A stretch of 64,000 nucleotides of DNA from Hyphomicrobiales bacterium. GTDB lineage: Bacteria; Pseudomonadota; Alphaproteobacteria; Rhizobiales; Beijerinckiaceae. The DNA lies in NCBI GenBank assembly GCA_930633495.1, contig CAKNFJ010000001.1, forward strand, positions 3,681,001-3,745,000. Direction: 5' to 3'. A program made the position numbers and the translations under genes. Shown here piece after piece: positions 55,518 to 63,938 of this stretch (the first letter of the stretch is position 1; each line of letters starts with the position of its first letter). Below the pieces are notes generated by a model that was given only the letters and a program-made list of their open reading frames with translations, ran no database searches and was not told where the DNA came from.

Positions 55518-56081
55518 ATGAGAACCTATTACCTGTTCCAAGCGGTGAACTCCCCCGACCTGCGTGGCTTCGCCGAAGAGCCCGCCGGCGCCAGCCTGCC
55601 CGTGGATCTCGGGCCATGGAGGCTTGCGCAACAGATCCGGCCGAACGAGGACTGGCCTCTGGCCGTCAGCAGGGCCGTCGTGGCGGCCGGCCTCATCGAG
55701 AACGGCTTTTATCTCTGGGGGCCTGCCGAGCAATCGGCGACAGCGCATCTGGTCATCGAAAGCGATCGCGTCGAAGGAACGGCCGTATTTGACAGCAAGA
55801 ACGATCAGATCGGCATCATCAAGCGGCTGCTGATCGAGAAGGTCAGTGGCCGCGTTTCGTTCGTTGACGTGACATTTGGAGGATTTCTCGGCGTTGGAAG
55901 TCACCATGTGACGATCCCTTGGGAGAAACTCGCCTATGACAAGGAGCTTGAGGGCTACCGCACCGACATCACCGAGGCCCAGATCCGAGGTGCCGCGAGC
56001 CTGTATGGCGATAAGGGTGCTTTGGCAGACCGGAAACGTCAGCAGGAAATGAGTGACTACTGGAACGGCGTCCCCACATGA
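55518..56081 (+). CDS. PRC-barrel domain protein
   Basis: This 187-aa soluble protein has an N-terminal module (RTYYLFQAVNSPDLRGFAEE) of unknown role and a C-terminal PRC-barrel (VFDSKNDQIGIIKRLLIEKV; SFVDVTFGGFLGVGSHHVTI; LPW-like IPWEKLAYD). GGGAGG lies seven bases before the ATG. It follows the oxidase operon by 42 bp and may be cotranscribed. PRC barrels often mediate protein contacts or envelope stress functions; no specific role can be given. Confidence 0.8.
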   Translation: MRTYYLFQAVNSPDLRGFAEEPAGASLPVDLGPWRLAQQIRPNEDWPLAVSRAVVAAGLIENGFYLWGPAEQSATAHLVIESDRVEGTAVFDSKNDQIGIIKRLLIEKVSGRVSFVDVTFGGFLGVGSHHVTIPWEKLAYDKELEGYRTDITEAQIRGAASLYGDKGALADRKRQQEMSDYWNGVPT

Positions 56082-56431
56082 CCGATATCTGCTCCGAGGC
56101 TGCCCTGGGAGTTCTCGCTGTAACATCAACGCCCGCTTGCGGGCAGGGTCCCAATGTCAGCTTCTCTAATAGGGCAGTTGGGTCAAGCTTGGATTGAACT
56201 CCGTGCCGGCTATCGTTCACGGGGGCAGGCTTCGCTTCGCAGTCTGGTGGCTTCTGTTGAGCGAAGCCGCTGCACGCATGCATCGTTGGGTCTGGAGAAG
56301 CCTGCTTTTGGACACGCTTTGAAGCGCGGCGACATCTTCAACTCGGCCGCCCGTGCCGCCAACATTGCGGCCCTGCGCGCCGCCGGTACGGTCGCGATGC
56401 GCGCCGGCGATCGGGTAGGGGATTACTCCTG
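56082..56431. other. Region of decayed sequence after the PRC gene
   Basis: 350 bp without a credible intact gene. The CGCCCGCTTGCGGGCAGG hairpin at about 56130-56147 could terminate the PRC transcript. A short plus-strand frame around 56318-56425 (KRGDIFNSAARAANIAALRA) has coding-like composition but no start, length or recognised family. Confidence 0.4.
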
Positions 56432-56836
56432 CTACGTCTCGTCGACAGGTCCTGCCTTCTCGACCAAGATGACCGCCAGGTTGTCTCCGGGCTCGGCGAT
56501 CGCGTCTGAACACCGGCCCGCCACTTCTCCGGCCGCGGGGCTCGTATACTCCGCGATCACTTTACTGAAGCTGTTGCGCTGGATGGCCAGATTCTGCTCG
56601 GCGATGACCTTGTCATTGAGTTTGACGAGATGCTCGACGAGCCCGCCTTGCGTGGCGGGGACTGCGGCTCTGTCATGGCCGATAAAGACATCCATATTCT
56701 TGCCGGAGCGCCCTATCGGGCCGGCCAGGGTGCCGTAAAGCTTGAGCACGTTCATCGTGCCTTCCACAAACTGCGAAATCATCGCGGGATCCAGGATGCG
56801 TGCGGAGCCGACCTCCGGGCATTCAAGAGGAGGCAT
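56432..56836 (-). pseudogene. C-terminal fragment of an aspartoacylase/succinylglutamate desuccinylase-family protein
   Basis: The 134-residue minus frame contains EGTMNVLKLYGTLAG, AVPATQGGLVEHLVKLNDKV and KVIAEYTSPAAGEVAGRCSD. These correspond to the last third of AstE/ASPA-family zinc deacylases, which ends in a small barrel-like domain. The N-terminal zinc motif and about 200 residues are missing; upstream sequence belongs to another remnant. It is therefore a pseudogene fragment. Confidence 0.5.
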
Positions 56837-56841
56837 TGGTG

Positions 56842-57075
56842 ATGCGCTTCAAATTCACAGTTTGGCCCGGAAAACCAACCGCGATCCAGCGAGAGGCGTT
56901 GAAGAGGATCATAAAAGTGTTCGGGGAGCGCGGTATCGCCTTCGCGTCGCACTCGGTGGTGCACGGCGCAACCGATCATCCGGATGCCGCAGCCGGAGCA
57001 GTGGCAGCTACGACGCAGGGGCTCGTCACGATGCCGCGATCCCAGTCTGGTTCAACGATCGTCGATAGAGACTGA
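56842..57075 (+). pseudogene. C-terminal fragment of an MscS-type mechanosensitive channel
   Basis: The 77-residue frame begins MRFKFTVWPGKPTAIQREAL and continues RIIKVFGERGIAFASHSVVH. This is the end of the MscS cytoplasmic domain, where small-channel proteins read like LRFKF-x-PG...RRIK-x-F-x-GIEFA. The membrane helices are absent. It probably survives from a deletion event beside the deacylase fragment. Confidence 0.5.
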
Positions 57076-57081
57076 TCTTGG

Positions 57082-57170
57082 CGCGGCTATACCCACCGCG
57101 TCGCCATCGCCAACAGCCGCTTCGTCGCTAGGGACCGGCACGGGGTCGCCTATCCGCTGAAGGACTTCAC
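57082..57170 (+). pseudogene. Short IS91-family transposase remnant
   Basis: The frame reads RGYTHRVAIANSRFVARD, then HGVAYPLKDF, matching the YTHRVAIxNxR...V-x-KDY block of IS91-type transposases. Nothing of the rest of the protein remains, and there is no start codon. Confidence 0.45.
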
Positions 57171-57299
57171 CGGCCAGATGAAGACGGTCGACCGGGCGAA
57201 GGCCCCGAACATCGTCGGCCCGAAGGATTCAGGCAGCGGCGCTGAGACGCGATGGGTAATCCCGCTGTGGGTAAGCATCGAAGCCTAACCCTGCCTCGG

Positions 57300-57737
57300 A
57301 GCAACAAAATGTATTGATTCGGCGTGAAAAATCCATTTTGACGGGGGGCGGTCAGCGCTAATCTGGAGCCCGTCAATTCAGTAATTTCACAAATTGAATC
57401 AGCGAGCTGATGTTCATTTTCGTTGGGGCCTTACTTGGGCGCTTATTTACAATGATGTCGGTTTTTTCGCACTTGGCATTTGATTTTAAGAATGACGAGG
57501 CTCAGATTCGTAACTAACTGAATTCGAATTGGCGGTAAGGTCTTTATATTATTTGAAGTTAATATGTTATGCTGAAAGATGCGGCGCCGCAGCATTGTTG
57601 GAGTTTTATTCTATATTAAATTTTGAAAATAAGAATTAATTATCAAGAACGAAGGGATTATACAAGTATTTATGAAGAAATATTTCCAAAAATAGATAAT
57701 AAAATGCAATAATAATACGAAAGCGAAATTCGGTTTA
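57300..57737. other. Strongly AT-rich spacer upstream of the CoA-transferase genes
   Basis: This 438-bp stretch is far richer in A and T than the rest of the window (for example 57590-57735 is dominated by A/T runs). It holds no frame longer than a few dozen codons. It probably contains the promoter of the CoA-transferase operon and marks foreign DNA or a deletion joint after the IS91 remnant. Confidence 0.6.
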
Positions 57738-58571
57738 ATGGGAAAGGCCTTGGACCTGAAAATTCGCGATCTGTCCGAGCATGTCGTGCCTGGAACGCGT
57801 TTGGCTCTGCCTGCCGATTACGCGGGTGTATCCATGGCAATGACCCGGGCAATGATCGCGAATGGGCACGGAAATCTGCATATTGTCTGTGTTCCGACGG
57901 GAGGCTTGCAGGTCGATTTGATGATCGGCGCGGGACTGGTTGCTTGTGTCGAGACGAGCGCGATGTCGCTGGGTGAGGCCGGTGGGGCGCCGCGTTTCAA
58001 CGAAGTGATCAAACAGGGCACACTCACCATCCGCGATTCGACATGCCCGGCCATCCATGCCGGTTTGATGGCTGCGCAGAAGGCAATTCCCTTCATGCCG
58101 ATCCGAGGCCTCATCGGCTCCGACGTCCTGGCCAACAGGCCCGATTGGATCACGGTGGACAATCCGATGTCACCTGATCCGGACCCGATCGTGCTGATCC
58201 CGGCGATCCAAATCGATTTCGCGGTTTTTCACGCACCCATGGCCGATCGCTTCGGCAATGTCTGGATCGGGCGCCGGCGCGAACTGGCGGCCATGACTTA
58301 CGCCGCCAGGGGGGCGCTCGTCACCGTAGAGCGGATCGTCGACGGCAATCTCCTGGACGACGAGACTGTCGCTGCCGGCGTGCTTCCCTCGCTCTATATC
58401 CAGGGCGTTGCGATCGCGCCGCGCGGAGCCTGGCCCTATGGTCTCTGGGGCGAATATGCCACCGACATCGCCGCGCTGCTGCGCTATGCCAAGGCAGCCC
58501 GCAGTCAGGACGGGTTTACCGAGTATCTCGCCGGCTTCATCAGCGAAGATAAGATGCCGGAGACGGCATGA
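57738..58571 (+). CDS. CoA-transferase family I, subunit A (glutaconate/3-oxoacid type)
   Basis: This 277-aa protein is the alpha-type subunit of a two-subunit CoA-transferase, with DLSEHVVPGTRLALPADYAG, a GLQVDLMIGAGLV strand, and ADRFGNVWIGRRRELAAMTY. The catalytic Glu of the family lies in the B subunit. Its start is uncertain because no good ribosome site precedes ATG 57738. It overlaps subunit B by four bases (ATGA). The acyl substrates are unknown. Confidence 0.82.
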   Translation: MGKALDLKIRDLSEHVVPGTRLALPADYAGVSMAMTRAMIANGHGNLHIVCVPTGGLQVDLMIGAGLVACVETSAMSLGEAGGAPRFNEVIKQGTLTIRDSTCPAIHAGLMAAQKAIPFMPIRGLIGSDVLANRPDWITVDNPMSPDPDPIVLIPAIQIDFAVFHAPMADRFGNVWIGRRRELAAMTYAARGALVTVERIVDGNLLDDETVAAGVLPSLYIQGVAIAPRGAWPYGLWGEYATDIAALLRYAKAARSQDGFTEYLAGFISEDKMPETA

Positions 58572-59335
58572 TGACGAACCCGACCACGCCATGCGAACTT
58601 CTCATCGTCACGATTGCCAGGCTTCTCGACGGCATCAGTCATGTCGCGGTCGGCGCCTCCTCCCCGATCCCCGCTGCGGGCGCCATGCTGTTGCGCGCTC
58701 AAAAGGAGGTCGCCGGGGAACGGCCGGTGCGCATCTCGATCCTTGGTTCGGTCAAGCACAACTTCTTCACCAACGGTTCAGCGGAGCTGTTCGATTGCGC
58801 CGCGCAGGGGCGGGTAGACGCCTTTTTCCTGGGTGGCGGCCAGATCGACGGGCAGGGCAACGTCAATCTCGTCGGTATTGGCCCCTATCCCCGATCGCAG
58901 GTGCGCTGGCCCGGGTCATTCGGTTCCGCTTATCTGTATTATGTCGTGCCTCGCGTCATTCTCTTTCGCGAGGAGCATACGCGGCGCGTCTTCGTGGAGC
59001 ACGTTGATTTCGTCAGCGCGCCCGGCACGAGCGAGGCCGGGACCTACCGGACCGGCGGCCCGCATGCGCTGCTGACGGGGCGAGGGGTGTTCTCCTTCGA
59101 TAGGACACGGGGAGGGTTCCGGCTCGAGTCGATCCATCCCGGCCACAACCTTGCGGAGATCATCGAGGAGACGGGCTTCTCGTTCGAACACGATGCCCAA
59201 CCGATGACGACGGCGGCGCCCCTAGAGGCCACCCTGGCCCTGCTGCGAGACCGCGTCCTCGACGAGTTGCACGAGAGCTATCCAGATTTCGCTCAACAAT
59301 GGCGCAACGAGATTGCTGGCGCTCAAGCCGAATGA
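58568..59335 (+). CDS. CoA-transferase family I, subunit B
   Basis: This 255-aa partner subunit has [40 protein letters not shown] and [16 protein letters not shown]. The gene is coupled to subunit A by an ATGA overlap and is followed 14 bp downstream by the truncated caiB-like gene. The operon probably converted an unusual acid to its CoA ester and degraded it; the substrate is not evident. Confidence 0.82.
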   Translation: MMTNPTTPCELLIVTIARLLDGISHVAVGASSPIPAAGAMLLRAQKEVAGERPVRISILGSVKHNFFTNGSAELFDCAAQGRVDAFFLGGGQIDGQGNVNLVGIGPYPRSQVRWPGSFGSAYLYYVVPRVILFREEHTRRVFVEHVDFVSAPGTSEAGTYRTGGPHALLTGRGVFSFDRTRGGFRLESIHPGHNLAEIIEETGFSFEHDAQPMTTAAPLEATLALLRDRVLDELHESYPDFAQQWRNEIAGAQAE

Positions 59336-59349
59336 CGATAGGAGGAACC

Positions 59350-59550
59350 ATGTCCTCAGGACCGGGATCTCTGTCCCATCTCAGGGTGATCGATGCAAGC
59401 CGCGTTCTCGGCGGTCCCTATGCCGGCCAAGTCCTTGTCGACCACGGCGCCGATGTCATCAAGATCGAGCCACCGGACGGGGACGAGACACGCGGCTGGG
59501 GCCCGCCGTTCCTCGATGGCACCGCCAGCTACTTTCTGGGTTTGAACTGA
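59350..59550 (+). pseudogene. CaiB/BaiF CoA-transferase, truncated by an IS end
   Basis: The 66-residue frame [40 protein letters not shown] is the N-terminus of a family III CoA-transferase (about 400 aa). It ends at [10 protein letters not shown], where the IS3-family end TGAACTGATCC (from 59543) supplies a stop. The remaining ~330 residues are absent from the window. GGAGGAACC is its ribosome site. Confidence 0.85.
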
Positions 59551-59823
59551 TCCGAGCCCACTTGCTGGATCGCCGGAAGCTGGAGTTTCCGGCCTTCGAT
59601 CACGGCGGCAGGCTGGGTGTTCGGCCGGGATTTTGCAGCAGGACCGGAGGCTTGTTGCCGATGGCCCCGTGCGGCCGATCCTCGTTGTAGTATCTGAGCC
59701 AGGCCTCGATCTTTTCCGCGGCGTCCGCAAGCGTCATGAACCAGTGGGTGTTCAGGCATTCGCTGCGGAAGCGCCCGTTGAACGCCTCGATGAAGGCACT
59801 GTCGGGCGGCTTGACGACTATGG
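59543..59823 (-). mobile_element. IS3-family element remnant (3' end of orfB)
   Basis: On the minus strand, 59815-59600 encodes KPPDSAFIEAFNGRFRSECL, then HWFMTLADAAEKIEAWLRYY, then NEDRPHGAIGNKPPVLLQNP and a stop. This is the C-terminal part of an IS3-family (IS407-like) integrase, including the last catalytic Glu. The element terminus is TGAACTGATCCG at 59543. The other end and most of orfB are lost just before the terminator at 59831. Confidence 0.8.
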
Positions 59824-59830
59824 CCCCATA

Positions 59831-59861
59831 GAAAAGCCCGCCCCGACGGATCGGGGCGGGC
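59831..59861 (-). terminator. Intrinsic terminator of the DUF2852 gene
   Basis: An 11-bp perfect stem (GCCCGCCCCGA, 59836-59846; TCGGGGCGGGC, 59851-59861) is followed on the minus strand by TTTTC. It lies 26 bp after the DUF2852 stop. Confidence 0.85.
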
Positions 59862-59886
59862 CGGGATTGCTCGGCTGGACGAAGCT

Positions 59887-60345
59887 TCAGGCCGCGTCGG
59901 GCTGAACCGTGGGATTGGCCGGCGGGTTGTTGCGGCGCTCGTTCATGAACTGATCGAACTCGGCCTTGTCGCGGGCCATGCGCAGGCGGCCCAGGAAGTC
60001 GTGGAATTCGCGCTGCTCGTCCTCGAGCCGGCGCAGCGTCTCGGCACGGTACTCGTCGAAGGCGCGGTTGCCGCTGGAGGGGCCACTGCGGCCCCAGCCG
60101 CCGAAGCCGCCGCCAAAGCCGCCCTCGCGGCCTGCCATGCGCTCACGCAGCCGGTCCATCTTGCCCTGAAGACGGTTCATCCGGTGCTCGTAACGGTCTC
60201 CTGCGTAACCACAACCCATGCGTCCGCTCCAGAAAAGAAAGGCCAGGGTCGCCAGACCCAACGGCCAGAACACGATGAAGCCGAGAACCGCGAAGGCGAT
60301 CCAGGCTCCCTTCCCATATTCGTCAAGCTTCTCGACGATCGGCAT
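59887..60345 (-). CDS. DUF2852 membrane protein
   Basis: This 152-aa protein has one strong transmembrane helix pair (GAWIAFAVLGFIVFWPLGLATLAFLFW in part, residues ~12-38), a glycine-rich centre (GREGGFGGGFGGWG) and a charged helical C-terminus (RLEDEQREFHDFLGRLRMAR; DEF/NERRNN). This is the DUF2852 pattern of Rhizobiales. A palindromic site lies 24 bp before its start. The function is unknown. Confidence 0.85.
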   Translation of the reverse strand: MPIVEKLDEYGKGAWIAFAVLGFIVFWPLGLATLAFLFWSGRMGCGYAGDRYEHRMNRLQGKMDRLRERMAGREGGFGGGFGGWGRSGPSSGNRAFDEYRAETLRRLEDEQREFHDFLGRLRMARDKAEFDQFMNERRNNPPANPTVQPDAA

Positions 60346-60369
60346 TGCTCCCTCACTGAATGAACGTGA

Positions 60370-60388
60370 ATGTAAATCACATTTACAT
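60370..60388. promoter_or_regulatory. Palindromic operator-like site upstream of DUF2852 gene
   Basis: ATGTAAAT-CAC-ATTTACAT is a perfect 8-bp inverted repeat in the 93-bp space between the DUF2852 start and the end of the tetR-like gene. Its shape suits a dimeric repressor. Confidence 0.5.
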
Positions 60389-60438
60389 AGATGCGCCCGA
60401 CACTGCCGGTTGTCAAGGATAGGGGCGGCGAAAAAGAA

Positions 60439-61095
60439 TCAGTCGGGCGTGGCGGCGCCGTTGCGGCCGATGCCGAGGCCCTGCAGATAGATCAGCATCC
60501 CGGCTTCCAGCAGCTCGGCGGCCGACATCGGCAGGGGGCGCCGCCCGCCATCGGCACGGCCGAACAGGGCGGCGACGCCGTGCGACATCGCCCAGACATG
60601 CAAGGCCATCATCAGGGCCGGGGGGCGCTTGCCCTGCGGCAGCTGCGCGATCAGCGCCTCGGAAGCCTGGCGCAGGCCGGCGAAGGCGCGGTCCGCCGCC
60701 GCGCGCAACTCCGGGCTGGCGTCGAGCGGCACGCCGGCCTCGAACATCGCCGAGTAATAGGCGGGCTCGTCATGGGCGAAGGTGAGATAGGCGCGGCCGA
60801 GGCGGTGGAAGGCGGTCTCGGGATCGGGACGGCCCTGATCCCAGGCGCGCGCAAGCGCCGCCTCGAAGGCCTGAAAGCCGCGCGCGGCGACATCGGCGAG
60901 CAATTCGTCGCGGTCGCGGAAATGGCGATAGGGCGCGGCCGGGCTCACGCCGGCCATGCGCGCAGCCTCGGCGAAGGTGAAGCCGTTGGGGCCTTTCTCG
61001 CCGATCAACCCGAGCGCGGCCCGCACCAGCTCCTCCTTGAGGTTGCCGTGGTGATAGCCGCGGGGCGTTTCGGGGCGGTCGCGCTTCCAGCTCAT
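60439..61095 (-). CDS. TetR/AcrR-family regulator
   Basis: This 218-aa repressor-type protein has the N-terminal HTH (GLIGEKGPNGFTFAEAARMA, GVSPAAPYRHFRDRDELLAD) and a WHG-like C-terminal domain (ETAFHRLGRAYLTFAHDEPA; LHVWAMSHGVAALF). ATG 61095 is the first codon of the typical charged N-arm; no ribosome site is visible, so the mRNA may be leaderless. A palindrome overlaps the start codon and suggests autoregulation. Confidence 0.88.
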   Translation of the reverse strand: MSWKRDRPETPRGYHHGNLKEELVRAALGLIGEKGPNGFTFAEAARMAGVSPAAPYRHFRDRDELLADVAARGFQAFEAALARAWDQGRPDPETAFHRLGRAYLTFAHDEPAYYSAMFEAGVPLDASPELRAAADRAFAGLRQASEALIAQLPQGKRPPALMMALHVWAMSHGVAALFGRADGGRRPLPMSAAELLEAGMLIYLQGLGIGRNGAATPD

Positions 61096-61113
61096 GTTAA
61101 GAGCGCTAACATG
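61093..61113. promoter_or_regulatory. Operator-like palindrome over the tetR start codon
   Basis: CATGTTA-N7-TAACATG is a perfect 7-bp inverted repeat (61093-61099 and 61107-61113), with GAGCGCTAAC in the middle. TetR regulators commonly bind such TGTTA/TAACA sites at their own promoter. Its overlap with the ATG fits a leaderless autoregulated gene. Confidence 0.55.
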
Positions 61114-61150
61114 CGGGCAGGGCTCGCGTCGATGGCCGGGCACGACATCG

Positions 61151-61567
61151 TCAATCGTCGAGCATCAAGCGCTTGCGCAGGCCGTCCGGGATGCGCCGGG
61201 CCCGGCCGCCGCCGACGCAGGCGACCTTGACCGTCGCGGTGATCAGGACGTCCTCGCCGCGCAGCACGCGCTGCTCCAGATCCATGGTGGCGCCGCGTGC
61301 TTCGACGCATCGGGTTTCGACGGTGAGCAGATCGTCCATCACGGCTGGTCGCAGGAAGTCGATTGTCATCTTGCGCACGGCAAAGCCCAGCGCCGTCTCG
61401 CCGTCGAAGAGCTCGCGCTGCTCGACGCCGAGCGCGCGGATCAGCTCGGTGCGTCCGCGCTCCATGAAGCGCAGATAGGAGGCGTGATAGACCACGCCCG
61501 AGAAATCGGTGTCTTCATAATAGACGCGGACGGTGATCTGATGGGGGCTGGTCATGGAAGCCGGCAT
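61151..61567 (-). CDS. ybgC: Acyl-CoA thioesterase YbgC
   Basis: YbgC is a hot-dog-fold thioesterase normally encoded upstream of tolQ. The 138-aa product has VRVYYEDTDFSGVVYHASYL with the catalytic Asp/active-site pattern, RFMERGRTELIRALGV and FLRPAVMDDLLTVETRC. ATG 61567 is used, with AGAGG upstream; ATG 61555 is possible. Here it is separated from tolQ by nearly 20 kb and from ruvB by two extra genes. Confidence 0.93.
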   Translation of the reverse strand: MPASMTSPHQITVRVYYEDTDFSGVVYHASYLRFMERGRTELIRALGVEQRELFDGETALGFAVRKMTIDFLRPAVMDDLLTVETRCVEARGATMDLEQRVLRGEDVLITATVKVACVGGGRARRIPDGLRKRLMLDD

Positions 61568-61662
61568 ATAGGCGAGGCCTCTCGCGAGTAAATGCCCGCG
61601 GAACAAAAACCTGGCCTGGCGCGTGATCGAAGGGTGGGGCAGCAACGCTAGGGAGACAGTCC

Positions 61663-62169
61663 ATGTCGCTATCGGCCAAGGCACTCGAACGGCTTCTCGA
61701 CAAATCCGAGTTCGATCTCGTGGGGCGCACCCGGCGCGGCAAGCTCTCGGGAGAGAGCGACGACGGTTTGCGCGACCTTGGTCGCGTGCTGCGCGAGAAG
61801 CGCGATCGTGCCCGCGACATCGCCCGCCAGCAGCGCCGCGAGTTCCGTGGCAAGGCGCCGCCGCAGGGCTCGCGCCCCGCTTCCGACAACCAGGGCACCA
61901 AGGCCAAGGCGGATGCGCTGACGGTTGCGCTGAAGCGCGTCGGCGCCGAGCAGACGCGCCGGGCCGAAAAGCTGCGCGCGCCGAGCCAGCGCAGCCTTGC
62001 CCGCAAGGCGCTCGCCCTGAAGCAGCGCCAGAGCCTGCGCGAGCGCCCGGCAAGCCGCACGGCCGGCAAGGGCATGCGGCCGGTCGAGAATCCGAAGGCG
62101 GCGAAATCCGGTGCGTTGAAGGAAGCGGGCGCTCGTCCCGCCATGATGCGCTCGAAAATCGCGCGATAA
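61663..62169 (+). CDS. Basic low-complexity protein of unknown function
   Basis: This 168-aa protein was not recognised. It is rich in Arg, Lys, Ala and Gln, with no hydrophobic segment. The first 25 residues (LSAKALERLLDKSEFDLVGR) look folded; the rest resembles nucleic-acid-binding tails. GGGAGA lies about nine bases before the ATG. It is on the opposite strand to ybgC and ruvB, between them. A DNA- or RNA-binding role is only a guess from charge. Confidence 0.65.
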   Translation: MSLSAKALERLLDKSEFDLVGRTRRGKLSGESDDGLRDLGRVLREKRDRARDIARQQRREFRGKAPPQGSRPASDNQGTKAKADALTVALKRVGAEQTRRAEKLRAPSQRSLARKALALKQRQSLRERPASRTAGKGMRPVENPKAAKSGALKEAGARPAMMRSKIAR

Positions 62170-62207
62170 TCGCGGCTGGTTGACGGCTTCACTTTCAGGG
62201 AATCACA

Positions 62208-62300
62208 CGTCATTCCGGACAAGCCGCGAAGCGGCGCCGATCCGGAATCCATCCAAGGCGCGAGTTCTACGATGGATCCCGGGTCAAGCCCGGGATGACG
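62208..62300. repeat. REP-like double palindrome (basic protein gene/DUF3828-like)
   Basis: A 93-bp element: CGTCATTCCGGACAAGCCGC...GGCGCCGATCCGGAATCC, then ATGGATCCCGGG...CCCGGGATGACG. It has the CGTCAT/ATGACG ends of the other elements but different inner stems, and lies between convergent genes. Confidence 0.85.
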
Positions 62301-62343
62301 GCGCGATTTTGCAGGGAATCGGCATGTTTTACCCTGCGAGCGC

Positions 62344-62889
62344 TTAGCGCTTGCAGGGGACGCCCATGAAGGAGCCGCAGTCATAGGGCTGCGAGAGCTG
62401 CTCGCGGACCGAGTAAGGCTTGCGGTCGATGTGGTCGATGATGTCGTCGATGCGCCAGCCGCCATTCTCCCGCACCATTTTGAATTCGACGGCGGCGGGC
62501 TTGCCGAAGCTGCGGAAGGTGGCGAACACGGTCGCCTTGCCGGCCGCCACGGGAATCGTGTCGAAACTCAGCTTCTTGATCTCCCCATCCTGACCGTTGA
62601 GGAAGGGATCGGCGCCGATCTGGCCCATCTCCCCGCTCTCGTCCTGATAGAGATCGTCGCGCGCGAAGAGCGCGGCCAGGCTCTGGCTCATCAGCCTGTC
62701 GCGGTGCGGCGGGCGCCAGGCTGGCGGCGGGGCCTTGCCCTTGGCCGCCAGCATCTTGATCGTGATGGCATAGGCTTCTTCGACCGGGCCGCGCGGGACG
62801 TCGTCGCCGGCGCGGGCCGAGACCGCGAGGACAGCGAACAGGCCGGTCAGAGCGAGCGCCAGCACGACATTCCGAAGGGCCTGCCTCAC
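62344..62889 (-). CDS. Exported protein, DUF3828-like
   Basis: The 181-aa precursor has a signal peptide (residues 1-27, ending SARA). The mature part, with [15 protein letters not shown] and [20 protein letters not shown], resembles DUF3828-type periplasmic domains with an NTF2-like fold. The end has two cysteines ([13 protein letters not shown]). The start overlaps the ruvB stop as ATGA, so it is translationally coupled to ruvB. The function is unknown. Confidence 0.6.
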   Translation of the reverse strand: MRQALRNVVLALALTGLFAVLAVSARAGDDVPRGPVEEAYAITIKMLAAKGKAPPPAWRPPHRDRLMSQSLAALFARDDLYQDESGEMGQIGADPFLNGQDGEIKKLSFDTIPVAAGKATVFATFRSFGKPAAVEFKMVRENGGWRIDDIIDHIDRKPYSVREQLSQPYDCGSFMGVPCKR

Positions 62890-63938
62890 GCTTCGTCCTC
62901 GTCGTTGCCGAACAGGCCGAACTGTGCGGTTTCGCGCGAGGGCTCCGGCATGCCGAGATGGCGGAAGGCATGGGGCGTCAGCAGGCGCCCGCGCGGCGTG
63001 CGCTGGATGAAGCCCTGCTGGAGCAGGAAGGGTTCGATGATCTCCTCGATCGCGTCGCGCGGCTCGGAGAGCGAGGCGGCGATGGTCTCGATCCCGACCG
63101 GGCCGCCGCCGAAATTGATGGCGACCGTGGTGAGGTAGCGCCGGTCCATCTGGTCCAGGCCGATGGCGTCGACATCGAGCAGGGAGAGCGCCTTGTCCGC
63201 GACCTTGCGGGTGACGATCGGGTCGCCGTCGACGATGGCGAAGTCGCGCACGCGGCGTAGCAGGCGCCCTGCGATGCGCGGCGTCCCGCGGGAGCGCTTG
63301 GCGATCTCGTTGGCGCCATCGTCCGACATCGGCACGCCGAGCACGCGGGCGCCGCGCGCGACGATGCCCTGCAACTCCTCGACCGTGTAGAATTGCAGCC
63401 GGACCGGGATGCCGAAGCGGTCGCGCAGCGGCGTGGTCAGCAGGCCGGCGCGGGTGGTGGCGCCGACCAGGGTGAATTTCGGCAGGTCGATCTTGACCGA
63501 GCGCGCCGCCGGGCCTTCGCCGATGATGAGATCGAGCTGGTAGTCCTCCATCGCCGGGTAGAGGATTTCCTCGACCGCCGGATTGAGGCGGTGGATCTCG
63601 TCGATGAAGAGCACGTCGCGCTCCTCGAGATTGGTGAGCTGCGCCGCGAGGTCGCCGGCCTTGGCGATGACGGGGCCGGAGGTCGAGCGGAAATTGACGC
63701 CGAGCTCGCGCGCCACGATCTGCGCCAACGTGGTCTTGCCGAGGCCGGGCGGGCCGACGAAGAGGACATGGTCGAGGGCGTCGCCGCGTGTGCGGGCGGC
63801 GTTGATGAAAACCTGAAGATTCGCGCGCGCCGCCGCCTGGCCGGTGAAATCGGCGAGCGACAGCGGCCGCAGCGAGGTTTCGGCGTCGTCGTCGCGGCGT
63901 TCGGCCGTCATCAGGCCGGAGCGCTTGGGTTCGCTCAC
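62886..63938 (-). CDS. ruvB: Holliday junction branch migration ATPase RuvB
   Basis: RuvB is the hexameric motor that drives branch migration with RuvA. The 350-aa product has Walker [14 protein letters not shown] near residue 62, Walker [18 protein letters not shown] near 112, sensor 1 [10 protein letters not shown] and a C-terminal winged helix ([19 protein letters not shown]). The start is GTG 63938, overlapping the upstream stop (GTGA). The upstream gene does not look like ruvA. Confidence 0.97.
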   Translation of the reverse strand: MSEPKRSGLMTAERRDDDAETSLRPLSLADFTGQAAARANLQVFINAARTRGDALDHVLFVGPPGLGKTTLAQIVARELGVNFRSTSGPVIAKAGDLAAQLTNLEERDVLFIDEIHRLNPAVEEILYPAMEDYQLDLIIGEGPAARSVKIDLPKFTLVGATTRAGLLTTPLRDRFGIPVRLQFYTVEELQGIVARGARVLGVPMSDDGANEIAKRSRGTPRIAGRLLRRVRDFAIVDGDPIVTRKVADKALSLLDVDAIGLDQMDRRYLTTVAINFGGGPVGIETIAASLSEPRDAIEEIIEPFLLQQGFIQRTPRGRLLTPHAFRHLGMPEPSRETAQFGLFGNDEDEA

